Shown here: in pieces, positions 38,408-46,179 of the stretch
Numbering within the stretch: position 1 is the stretch's first letter
Layout of the letters: every line of letters begins with the position of its first letter
From: Treponema sp.
GTDB lineage: Bacteria > Spirochaetota > Spirochaetia > Treponematales > Treponemataceae
Direction of reading: 5' to 3'
Length of the DNA stretch: 64,000 bases
Assembly: GCA_017553635.1 (NCBI GenBank)
Contig: JAFZKN010000017.1
Coordinates: 186,001-250,000, forward strand
Notes under the pieces: model-generated
Databases searched by the model: none
What the model was told of the DNA's origin: nothing
What the model saw: the letters and a program-made list of their open reading frames with translations, nothing else
Position numbers and translations under genes: made by a program

Positions 38408-40123
38408 TTACGACTTATCCTTTGAGTTGTAAAGAAATTTTTTATTCTCATCAAAGAATGCATAAGAACTGACAGGCTTTCCAAAAAGATAACCCTGATA
38501 CTTATCTGCCTTTAATGGAGCTAAAATTTCTACATCGCTTTCAGATTCAACACCTTCAAGACAGACATTCATTCCTAAGTCATGAGCCATATTGATGATA
38601 TACTGAATTACTTTTCTTTCAGATTCACCGTCATGATCAAGAACTGCTTTATGAACGAATGAATAATCAAGTTTAAGTGTATTTGCATGAAGATTCTGAA
38701 TATAACGCAGGTTTGAATATCCTGTTCCAAAGTCATCAATATCTACACGAATCTTCATCTTGTGGAACTCATCAAGAATCTTCTGAAGTTCAACGTGATC
38801 AATATATCCGCTTTCTGTAATTTCAAGAATAATATTTTCCGGTCTAACTCCAGACTTTTCAAGTGCCATCTGAACATCGAGAAGAATATCACTTCTTTCA
38901 AACTGCATGTAAGAAAGGTTTACACTCATATGGAAATCTTTATCATATTCATTCCAGATTTTACACTGTGTAAATGTCTTTATTAAAATCCATCTTCCAA
39001 CCGGAGCAATCAAACCACTCTCTTCAAGAATCGGAACAATCTGATCAGCACCTATCATTCCCATTTCAGGAGAAGACCATCTTAAAAGTGCTTCAGCACC
39101 TACAACGTGAACGCCTTCAAGCTTATCACCCTTTCCAGAAACTTTAGCCGCATCAACAACAGGCTGATAATACATTTCAAAACCTTTAAAATCATTTTTT
39201 ACCGAGTCGCGGAATTTTTCGCGCAGGTAAAGTTTGTTGATGTGTTTTGTATATTCAGTTGAATTAAATAAATACAGATTATGTTTTCCAGATTTCTTTC
39301 CCATGCTCAAAGAGAAATCTGCTTTTTTAAGAAGATCTTTCGGTTCACTCGAATCCTTTATAAACGAAACAACTCCGGAAGAAATAGTAAATACCGCTGC
39401 ATAATCAAGATTGTATTCTATTTCAGAAACTTTTCTCTTTAATGCAGAATACAACTCCTGCGCATCCTGTGCATTTTTTCCGGAAACATTCATCAATGCA
39501 ATTTTATTTCCGCTTATTCTGTAAATATAAGTATGCTCATCCCTTACTGCAAGACAGGCTTTTGCAACGAGATTAAAAATTTTATCTCCAACATCAAGTC
39601 CAAAGTTTTCATTGATTCTTTCCAGACCTTCAATACGTACCGCAAGAATAAATCCAGAAACACTTCCGTGTTCTTTTACGAGATCGTTGTAATCCTGTAC
39701 CATCTGGATTTCAAGAGGAAGTCCTGTTATGCCGTCACGATGAATTGCTTTTAAAGTTACGACACCGGCAAGAACCCTGTCCTTTTTTTCAACCGACAGA
39801 AGTTTTCCCCTTATCATAACAGGAACATAATTATTTCTATCATTTTTTAAACGATATTCAGCAATAAAATCAGCTTTCCCGCCGCTGCTGATGCGTTCAT
39901 AACCTTTTTCGAAAAGCTCCCTGTCATCTTCATGAACAAGCGCACGAATCGTTTCATAAGCATTTTCAAACTCGCGCTCAGGAATAGACAGTACTTTAAC
40001 TATATCGTCACTAAAAGAGATTCTATTTTTATCTAAATTAAATACAAAAACAAAATCGTCAGAACCGGCACTTTTTACAAACGCCTTAAATTCTGCAGAT
40101 TCCCTACTTTTTTCATCCATCAT
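38408..40123 (-). CDS. PAS - degenerate GGDEF - EAL c-di-GMP phosphodiesterase
   Basis: 571 residues, soluble. A PAS domain (about 15-125) leads to a GGDEF-like domain (135-290) in which the active-site motif reads SGNKI, so it cannot make c-di-GMP. The EAL domain (310-560) keeps AEALLRW, the ITESG glutamate, DDFGTGYSNL, LKLDYSF, EGVE and QGYLFGKP, so phosphodiesterase activity is expected. It would lower c-di-GMP in response to a PAS-sensed signal. A promoter TTGAAT-17 bp-TAAAAT lies upstream with an 11-nt gap to the first ATG and no Shine-Dalgarno sequence. It lies downstream of apbE on the same strand. Confidence 0.92.
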   Translation of the reverse strand: MMDEKSRESAEFKAFVKSAGSDDFVFVFNLDKNRISFSDDIVKVLSIPEREFENAYETIRALVHEDDRELFEKGYERISSGGKADFIAEYRLKNDRNNYVPVMIRGKLLSVEKKDRVLAGVVTLKAIHRDGITGLPLEIQMVQDYNDLVKEHGSVSGFILAVRIEGLERINENFGLDVGDKIFNLVAKACLAVRDEHTYIYRISGNKIALMNVSGKNAQDAQELYSALKRKVSEIEYNLDYAAVFTISSGVVSFIKDSSEPKDLLKKADFSLSMGKKSGKHNLYLFNSTEYTKHINKLYLREKFRDSVKNDFKGFEMYYQPVVDAAKVSGKGDKLEGVHVVGAEALLRWSSPEMGMIGADQIVPILEESGLIAPVGRWILIKTFTQCKIWNEYDKDFHMSVNLSYMQFERSDILLDVQMALEKSGVRPENIILEITESGYIDHVELQKILDEFHKMKIRVDIDDFGTGYSNLRYIQNLHANTLKLDYSFVHKAVLDHDGESERKVIQYIINMAHDLGMNVCLEGVESESDVEILAPLKADKYQGYLFGKPVSSYAFFDENKKFLYNSKDKS

Positions 40124-40172
40124 ACTTTTTTACCATTTTATCAGAGTGGGAACAATAATTCAAGAAAATTCA

Positions 40173-41171
40173 CTATTCTTTTTTATGGATTTCTCCATTT
40201 TTAGTGATTATTACAAGCTGAATTTTATTATTTTCCGTAATCCCTTCAAAATCACCCTTCCCGCCGGAAACGAACCAGGCTGTTGCCAGCGCATCGCAAA
40301 GCGTACTGCTTTTACTTATCACGGTAACGCTTGCTATATCATTTTCAGCCGGAAAACCTGTTTTACCGTCAATAATATGGTGATATCTTACAGAATCCCG
40401 TATAAAAAACCTTTCATAGCCCCCGCTTGTCACGACGCTCTGAGAATCAACACTTACAACCTCAATCGGTTCTGATGTATCTTCAAGCGGATTCTTTATG
40501 CCAATTTTCCAATAACTTCCCGGCAAATCTGACTTATGCCCGTAAGCATAAACATTGCCGCCAAAGTTAATCAGAGCCTTTTTTACTCCTTTTTTTTCAA
40601 GAATCCTGACAGTTTCATCTGCCGCAAACCCCTTTACAATTCCTCCAAGGTCAATCCTTATCTTTTCATCCTCAAGAACAACGCTGTATTTCCCGTCTTC
40701 CTCTGCTAAAACAACTTTTCCCGGGTCACAATGCTTTTTTGCTTCTTCAATCTCTTCAATTTCCGGGACCCTTTCATGGTCAGTTCCTATTCCCCAAAGC
40801 TCTATTAAAGCCCCCAGCGCCGGATTAAATGCCCCGTCTGTCACTTTTGATATATAGACTGAATTTTGTAAAAGATCAAAAACCTCTCTGCTTACATAGA
40901 CTTTCCTGCCCATAGAAGCATTTATCCTTGAAATTTCAGATTCCCTTATCCTGACGCTAAATTCCTTTTCAATGTCCCTCAGTCTTTCGAAAATTTCAGC
41001 ATAAAGCTCTTCCGTTCCGTCTTCGTACAAATCTACAGTACATACCGTCCCGAAAACATATTCAGTCTGCATGCCCATAACACTTTTCCCACATGAACCA
41101 AGTAAAAGAGGCAGACATACTGAAAAAACGGCACTTATAAACCGGAAAAAGCGTAAATTTTTCATACTCAC
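40173..41171 (-). CDS. apbE: FAD:protein FMN transferase, lipoprotein
   Basis: 332 residues; a start two codons later (41165) is also possible. The signal peptide ends with the lipobox LGSC. The ApbE fold shows FGTVCTVDLY, GAFNPALGAL, DLGGIVKGFAAD and the late HHIIDGKTGFP. It attaches FMN to a Thr of membrane proteins such as RnfG/RnfD or NqrB/C outside the cytoplasmic membrane; treponemal Tp0796 of this family was shown to hydrolyse FAD. No Rnf or Nqr gene lies in the window. Confidence 0.92.
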   Translation of the reverse strand: MSMKNLRFFRFISAVFSVCLPLLLGSCGKSVMGMQTEYVFGTVCTVDLYEDGTEELYAEIFERLRDIEKEFSVRIRESEISRINASMGRKVYVSREVFDLLQNSVYISKVTDGAFNPALGALIELWGIGTDHERVPEIEEIEEAKKHCDPGKVVLAEEDGKYSVVLEDEKIRIDLGGIVKGFAADETVRILEKKGVKKALINFGGNVYAYGHKSDLPGSYWKIGIKNPLEDTSEPIEVVSVDSQSVVTSGGYERFFIRDSVRYHHIIDGKTGFPAENDIASVTVISKSSTLCDALATAWFVSGGKGDFEGITENNKIQLVIITKNGEIHKKE

Positions 41172-41254
41172 CCGCCTATAGTATTGGAAAAAGCAACTAT
41201 TTTCAATGAACTACGCACTCGACAAAAATGAGTTTGTTGTATAACATAAGAACT

Positions 41255-41647
41255 ATGCTAAGTTTGTCTTTATTCGGAACTTTATTTTCCCGTACAGGGA
41301 AGTCTAAATATTCAAAAGAAAACCAGAAAGCGGCAAATGACTCTCTGGTTTCACTTAAAAAACGCATGGATATCCTTAACCAGAAAGCTTTAAACCTTTC
41401 CGAAGGTTATCCGGAACAGCGTTCTCAGATTGCGCAATGCTATGACACCCTCAACAAAATTGAACCAAGCGCAAGTACGCGTGCCGGAAAATTTGAACAG
41501 CAGATTTCCGTTGCCATTACAAAAGTAAGTACAGCCTGTGATAAAATCTTTGCACGCGAATCTTCTGACAACCTTGACCGTGAAATCGCATTGCTCTGCC
41601 GTACAATCCGCGAAAGAGAACATGCTGACGAAGTTCAGGAAGAATAG
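41255..41647 (+). CDS. Hypothetical helical protein
   Basis: Not recognised. 130 residues from the ATG at 41255; an in-frame ATG at 41228 would add nine residues. Neither has a Shine-Dalgarno sequence. TATAAC at 41240-41245 ends 9 nt before 41255, which favours the later start. The protein is predicted helical and charged (LKKRMDILNQKALNLSEG, LDREIALLCRTIRERE), without a signal peptide. It is 5 bp upstream of the NUDIX gene and probably heads a three-gene operon. Confidence 0.6.
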   Translation: MLSLSLFGTLFSRTGKSKYSKENQKAANDSLVSLKKRMDILNQKALNLSEGYPEQRSQIAQCYDTLNKIEPSASTRAGKFEQQISVAITKVSTACDKIFARESSDNLDREIALLCRTIREREHADEVQEE

Positions 41648-41652
41648 TTTTT

Positions 41653-42204
41653 ATGTCCAACGAATTTAAAATCTGCCCGATGTGTTCAGGGAAAAACATC
41701 ACTTATAAAAACAACAGAAAATGGTTTTGTCCTGACTGCGGTTTTGATTTGTATAATAATGTTGCAGCTGCTGTAGGTTTAATCATAGAAGATATAGACG
41801 GATCTATCATTCTTGAAGTACGCGCAAAAGAACCTAGAAAAGGTTTTCTCGCAGCCCCTGGAGGTTTCTGCGACCAGGATGAATCTGCAGAAGAAGCTGC
41901 CATCCGTGAATGCCGGGAAGAAACCGGCCTTACGCCTTCTTCAATCAAATACATCGCAAGCTTTCCAAATACATACGAATACAAAAACTTTGTTTATAAA
42001 ACCTGCGACCTTTTCTTTCTCGCAGAGTTTAATTTATCAGATACAAAAATCATTGACAGAATGCACAGGCAGGAAAATGAAGTTCAGGGATTTAAAAGTG
42101 TCAGACTTGAATCAATCGAAGATATAGAAAAACTTCCTGCTGCATTTCCATCACTGATTAATGCACTGAAAATCTGGTTTAAAAATTCCAACCAAGAGGT
42201 TTAA
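41653..42204 (+). CDS. NUDIX hydrolase with N-terminal zinc ribbon
   Basis: 183 residues. CPMC..CPDC near residues 8-30 forms a zinc ribbon, followed by a NUDIX fold with the box GGFCDQDESAEEAAIRECREE and the TGL ending. The combination resembles NADH pyrophosphatase (NudC)-like enzymes and small zinc-ribbon NUDIX proteins that hydrolyse nucleoside diphosphate derivatives. The substrate is uncertain because the NudC-specific SQPWPFPxS motif is absent. It sits between the helical hypothetical gene and a membrane protein gene. Confidence 0.85.
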   Translation: MSNEFKICPMCSGKNITYKNNRKWFCPDCGFDLYNNVAAAVGLIIEDIDGSIILEVRAKEPRKGFLAAPGGFCDQDESAEEAAIRECREETGLTPSSIKYIASFPNTYEYKNFVYKTCDLFFLAEFNLSDTKIIDRMHRQENEVQGFKSVRLESIEDIEKLPAAFPSLINALKIWFKNSNQEV

Positions 42205-42205
42205 A

Positions 42206-42742
42206 ATGCCGTCAGCACATGAAATAATAAAACTAACAGTAGCTTCTATTGCTCTTGTTTATTTTATCGTCCAAACAAGTCTGATAAAATTCCTTAGAAA
42301 AATAATTCTTTCCAAAACAGGGACTTTAATTTTAAAAACAAATTCAGTACGAAAACAAAAAGGCATAGCTGTTTTAATCACATGTCCTATTCTTATAATA
42401 CTTCCGCTTTTCACAAGATCAACTGTTTTCATTTCATGTCTTATGAGCGCAGTCTCTGCCCTCGCATGTTTTATAAGCGTAAAAGAACTCGTCTATACAA
42501 AAATTGAAGGAATTTATAAAAATGGAATCGTCAGCTCAGATCATTTTATTCCGTTTGATCAGATTGAAACATTTCCAGAAACATCATGGAAAGAACCGGA
42601 CAAAGAAGGAACTACAACTCTCGCAATAAAACTTATCGAAACAAAAAAGAATAAAGCTTCTTTAATTACAATTGACTATTCTTCAATACTTGAATACGTC
42701 AAAGTCATAAAGACATTAAAAGAAATCAAACAGAATAAATAA
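42206..42742 (+). CDS. Small membrane protein with cytoplasmic PH-like tail
   Basis: 178 residues, not assigned. Three hydrophobic segments (about 8-28, 52-70 and 72-92) are followed by a soluble domain starting IYKNGIVSSDHFIPFDQIETF, a pattern seen in DUF5673-like and PH-like membrane proteins. It starts 2 bp after the NUDIX stop with AAGAGG upstream, so it belongs to the same operon. No function is apparent. Confidence 0.65.
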   Translation: MPSAHEIIKLTVASIALVYFIVQTSLIKFLRKIILSKTGTLILKTNSVRKQKGIAVLITCPILIILPLFTRSTVFISCLMSAVSALACFISVKELVYTKIEGIYKNGIVSSDHFIPFDQIETFPETSWKEPDKEGTTTLAIKLIETKKNKASLITIDYSSILEYVKVIKTLKEIKQNK

Positions 42743-42769
42743 AATTCCCAGTAAACAAATTATATCTTA

Positions 42770-45130
42770 TTATAAATAAATTCCGTCCCATTCTTTTGGC
42801 GGCGGATTTTTTATAAACTCCTGGCAGCGTAAAGAAAATATTTTTGCCGTCCTGTCTGTCTTCTGATTTTTCGCAATATAATCAAATGCTTTTTTCGCAC
42901 TTTCAAATTCACAGCTTTCATAATCCTTAAGTGCATTCTGCCATTTTTCAATTAAAAGCCATTGGTCATCAGAAACTGTTTCTGCATCATCAAGAACTTC
43001 AAACAGTCTGAGGCTCTTATCAGAATGCCGGCACATAACTTTATCAAGCGCACGAACCATAAAGCTTCCCGAGATTTCTTTAAGAGTACTTTCGTTAATT
43101 AAAAATCCTTTTGACTCATATTCAGAACAATAATTCAAAACATCTTCTGCAATATTTACATTATTTCCAGTAACCGAATAACTCATTCTGTTTTTTGTTC
43201 CAAATTCTGCAGCAATAAAATTTCCAGTGAATAAAGAAATGTTCATAACAAATTTTCCATCGACACATTTCTTTTTAAGTTCGAGCATCGCATGACACGC
43301 TTTTTCAGAAACATCGACTTTATCAAAAATTCCGAATACACAGAGCATCTTTTCACCCTGCTGGCTGCAGACAATCCCGCCGTTAGAAAGGACAACATCC
43401 GTCACAATCGAGTAATATTCATTAAGATATTCAACAAGTTCGGCGCAGTTTTTGTAAGAGCTTTCAATCTTTTTAAAATTATCTATTTCTATCTGAGCAA
43501 CAGAAAGCCAGAGTTTTTCTGCAACTCTTCCATTGCTTTCAAGATAAGAATCAAGGATTTTTTGATCTACTTTCTTTCCAAGTCTTTCTTTTGCATGATT
43601 TTTTAAAACATATTTAGAAACAATTGAAAGAATTACAGAAATTATTACGACAAAATAAATCGATGCAAGAGGGATTATCGCTCCAGTAAACACTCCTGTC
43701 AAAACAAAGATTATATACGGTACAAAAATACTAAAATAGGCAAAAACTGCACCAATTGTAATTTTTTTTGCAAGATTATCAAGTCTTTCAAAGACTAAAA
43801 CGAAACTTGCACAGATAATTGCTGCAAGAATCAGAGAAACCCACCACGGCATCACTTTAACAAAATAACTGTCGTATTTTGCCGCAACCCCTTCCCCTGA
43901 ATATGGATAAAGCATCATATGCGCAAGCAGGTACTGCTCTTCTGAATTTCCAAAAAGACACAAAGAATTCTCTGCCTTCTCTTTTATTTCTTTTCGAAGC
44001 TCCTTTAATTCTTCCCAGTTTAAACGGAGTTCTTCAAAATATTTTTCAACATATGAAGTATCTCTTCCTTTTTTTTCTCCGACCTCAACCAACACTTCAT
44101 CAGCAGCACTTAAAACATACATTTCAAGACATTCTAAAAAATCTTCTTTTGCAATTACATATTCATTAAAGGCTTCGTCAATATTATCCGGAAGTTTATT
44201 AAGAATATTAAAAAGATATTCTTTTCTATCAATAAATTTATTGCATGTAAAATCAGGAGACATGTCTTCCGGGGTATAATCAAAAAATCCCCTGTCTTCC
44301 ATTTCCTGAATGCTTTTTACGATTTTATTTTCAATTGTTTTAATTCTATAAAGTGTATCAATATCAATGGATTTACAGTTAGAAAAATCACTTGCATTAA
44401 AATTTAAAACAACTGCACCGCTTGTATCTCTCGGAATAATCATTTTTTTTACTGAACCTGGAAAGTCCAGCACAATTTTATTATTGTAAATGTTTACCGT
44501 TGGATTATTTAAAACTTTTAAGAGAGTTGCAAGAATTTCATTTGCATAATATTTCCCATCATACTTTGCAACAAGATGTACCCTTCTTATTTTTCCATCT
44601 TTATCCGGACTTATATTCATAAATCCGCTGTATTCACACGCATCGCTAAGAACTTTTATACATGGTTCAACAGAATTAAATTCTGGAGTAACTTTGTCAT
44701 TTTTGTCTACAACATTCTTCAATGCAAATTTTTCTATTAAATTTGTTTTACCTGCATCATTCGCAAATCTAAATGGCAGAACTACATTTCTGCAAGCCTT
44801 AATACAATTTGCAAAATATTCATCTTCATCAAAAAAAATATTGTTGCTTTCGATTTTAGAAAAATCATCATCTACACAGATAGCATCTGCTCCAAGTTCA
44901 CGAAGAACCATTACAGCTTCTGCATAAACTTCACGACTTATACTGAAAGAATTTTTTCCTGCATCGATTGATGCTTCATTTTTGATAAGAACTATGTTCG
45001 TCGAAAATTCAGCCTGCGTTTTATTCTGTAAAAAAAGATCGCAGATTTTTTCATCTATCGTTGAAAAAGCAAATAAACAGCTTAATAAAACAAGTGCCGC
45101 ACAAACAGAATAGTATAATTTTTTACTCAT
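42770..45130 (-). CDS. CHASE2 sensor with atypical class III nucleotidyl-cyclase domain
   Basis: 786 residues. One N-terminal helix, an extracytoplasmic CHASE2 domain (about 40-400; ELGADAICVDDDF, SGFMNISPDKDGKIRRV), three membrane helices (about 430-510), and a cyclase domain (540-700). The metal-binding Asp positions are Glu548 (QIEIDNF) and Glu593 (QQGEKML); Asn is kept (NNVNIAEDV) but the catalytic Arg position is Asp. It may be inactive or use an altered mechanism. It follows cheW by 3 bp on the minus strand, which ties it to the chemotaxis locus. Confidence 0.85.
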   Translation of the reverse strand: MSKKLYYSVCAALVLLSCLFAFSTIDEKICDLFLQNKTQAEFSTNIVLIKNEASIDAGKNSFSISREVYAEAVMVLRELGADAICVDDDFSKIESNNIFFDEDEYFANCIKACRNVVLPFRFANDAGKTNLIEKFALKNVVDKNDKVTPEFNSVEPCIKVLSDACEYSGFMNISPDKDGKIRRVHLVAKYDGKYYANEILATLLKVLNNPTVNIYNNKIVLDFPGSVKKMIIPRDTSGAVVLNFNASDFSNCKSIDIDTLYRIKTIENKIVKSIQEMEDRGFFDYTPEDMSPDFTCNKFIDRKEYLFNILNKLPDNIDEAFNEYVIAKEDFLECLEMYVLSAADEVLVEVGEKKGRDTSYVEKYFEELRLNWEELKELRKEIKEKAENSLCLFGNSEEQYLLAHMMLYPYSGEGVAAKYDSYFVKVMPWWVSLILAAIICASFVLVFERLDNLAKKITIGAVFAYFSIFVPYIIFVLTGVFTGAIIPLASIYFVVIISVILSIVSKYVLKNHAKERLGKKVDQKILDSYLESNGRVAEKLWLSVAQIEIDNFKKIESSYKNCAELVEYLNEYYSIVTDVVLSNGGIVCSQQGEKMLCVFGIFDKVDVSEKACHAMLELKKKCVDGKFVMNISLFTGNFIAAEFGTKNRMSYSVTGNNVNIAEDVLNYCSEYESKGFLINESTLKEISGSFMVRALDKVMCRHSDKSLRLFEVLDDAETVSDDQWLLIEKWQNALKDYESCEFESAKKAFDYIAKNQKTDRTAKIFSLRCQEFIKNPPPKEWDGIYL

Positions 45131-45133
45131 TTT

Positions 45134-45592
45134 TTACAAACCGATTTCCTTCTCTATCGACTCAAGAATTTTTTTAATATCAAGAACCAGAATAAAATTA
45201 TCAGCGTTCTTTGCAACTTTCAAGATAAAATCTTTACGGCCAGGCAGAGTTCCAAAATCATAATTTTCAGAAACTACAAACTCAAGTTTTGTAACTACAT
45301 CAACAGAATCCGCAATCATTCCCAAAACAAGCGGTTCATCACCCTCCTGCTCAATTTCAAGAACGATAATTGAACATTTTTCAAGGCTTTTTTGAGATTT
45401 AAAACCAAACAGCTCCCTAAAATCTACTACAGTTACAACCGAGCCTCTGATATTCATCACTCCCTTAAGATACGGGAGTGCCTTCGGAACACTCGTAATT
45501 GGTTCGTAATTAAGAACTTCCCTTACAAATTGAACAGGAAGTGCAAAAGTTCCTTCTCCAAGACTAAATGTAAAAAAAGATTCATCTGTCAT
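45134..45592 (-). CDS. cheW: CheW-like chemotaxis coupling protein
   Basis: 152 residues from the ATG at 45592, chosen because GGAG lies 7 nt before it; the open frame continues upstream only from a GTG. The CheW fold shows VREVLNYEPITSVPKALPYLKGVMNIRGSVVTVVDFRELFG in pieces typical of CheW, linking receptors to CheA. It is the third CheW in the window and is transcribed away from the main chemotaxis operon, together with the CHASE2 cyclase-like gene, suggesting a separate receptor output. Confidence 0.92.
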   Translation of the reverse strand: MTDESFFTFSLGEGTFALPVQFVREVLNYEPITSVPKALPYLKGVMNIRGSVVTVVDFRELFGFKSQKSLEKCSIIVLEIEQEGDEPLVLGMIADSVDVVTKLEFVVSENYDFGTLPGRKDFILKVAKNADNFILVLDIKKILESIEKEIGL

Positions 45593-45764
45593 AACACTCT
45601 CCACTTCGCCACCCTGATATCAATTATTTTACCATAAATTCCCCTTATCCGCATTATAAATTTTCAGCACAAAAAAGCCCTCAAGGTCTCAGACAGCTCT
45701 TTTTTACTTCCTGAAAATTCACGCGTTTCTGCTGTTTTTTCCATATTTTTCTACCATATAAAAT

Positions 45765-45793
45765 TTGACGGATTAAGTGATTAATAGTAAACT
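45765..45793 (+). promoter_or_regulatory. Promoter of the chemotaxis operon
   Basis: TTGACG at 45765-45770, 17-bp spacer, TAAACT at 45788-45793. Transcription from it would pass through the hairpin at 45811-45853 before reaching the first gene at 45877. Confidence 0.6.
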
Positions 45794-45810
45794 ATAAGAA
45801 GTGAACTGGG

Positions 45811-45853
45811 AGGCCGTGTATATATATCTTAGATATATACATGGTCTTTTTTT
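45811..45853 (+). terminator. Terminator-like attenuator hairpin in the chemotaxis leader
   Basis: AGGCCGTGTATATAT pairs with ATATACATGGTCT (two G-U pairs) around a short loop, followed by seven T. It lies between the promoter and the STAS gene in the same transcript, so it should stop part of the transcription unless controlled. Confidence 0.7.
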
Positions 45854-45876
45854 GTCTGTTACAAATTGGAGAGTTT

Positions 45877-46179
45877 ATGTCTAGAAAAAAAACATCCGGT
45901 TCAAATATTCATTTGACTGAAGCAGCGGGGATAGAACAGGCTGCGTCTATAAAACAACAGATTTTCGCCTCATTAAAGGACAATAAGACCACTATAGTTG
46001 ATCTGGCCGGTCTTACTGATATCGATTCTTCTATCATGCAGATATTTATTTCTGCAAAATTAGAAGCAGATTCCCTTAAGAAAAAATTTTTCGTTCAAAA
46101 CATTTCAGATGAAATTAAAAATCTTCTGCAAATGATGTCATTAACCCTTCCAGAAGAAAAAAGTGAGGATGAAAAATAA
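45877..46179 (+). CDS. STAS-domain protein of the chemotaxis operon
   Basis: 100 residues from the ATG at 45877, which has GGAG 7 nt upstream. A single STAS domain: NKTTIVDLAGLTDIDSSIMQIFISAKLEADSL, where DSS corresponds to the phosphorylatable Ser region of anti-sigma antagonists and related proteins. The stop overlaps the cheA start (TAATG), so it is translationally coupled to cheA. It might act as a small partner protein of the chemosensory array; its role there is not known. Confidence 0.85.
   Translation: MSRKKTSGSNIHLTEAAGIEQAASIKQQIFASLKDNKTTIVDLAGLTDIDSSIMQIFISAKLEADSLKKKFFVQNISDEIKNLLQMMSLTLPEEKSEDEK

Noticed and set aside
38408..40123. Diguanylate cyclase activity
   Set aside because: The GGDEF motif reads SGNKI, so only the EAL phosphodiesterase activity is supported.
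45605..45764. Sigma-28 promoter for the minus-strand cheW (GCGGATAA)
   Set aside because: The -10-like box fits, but no TAAA box occurs 15 bp upstream.
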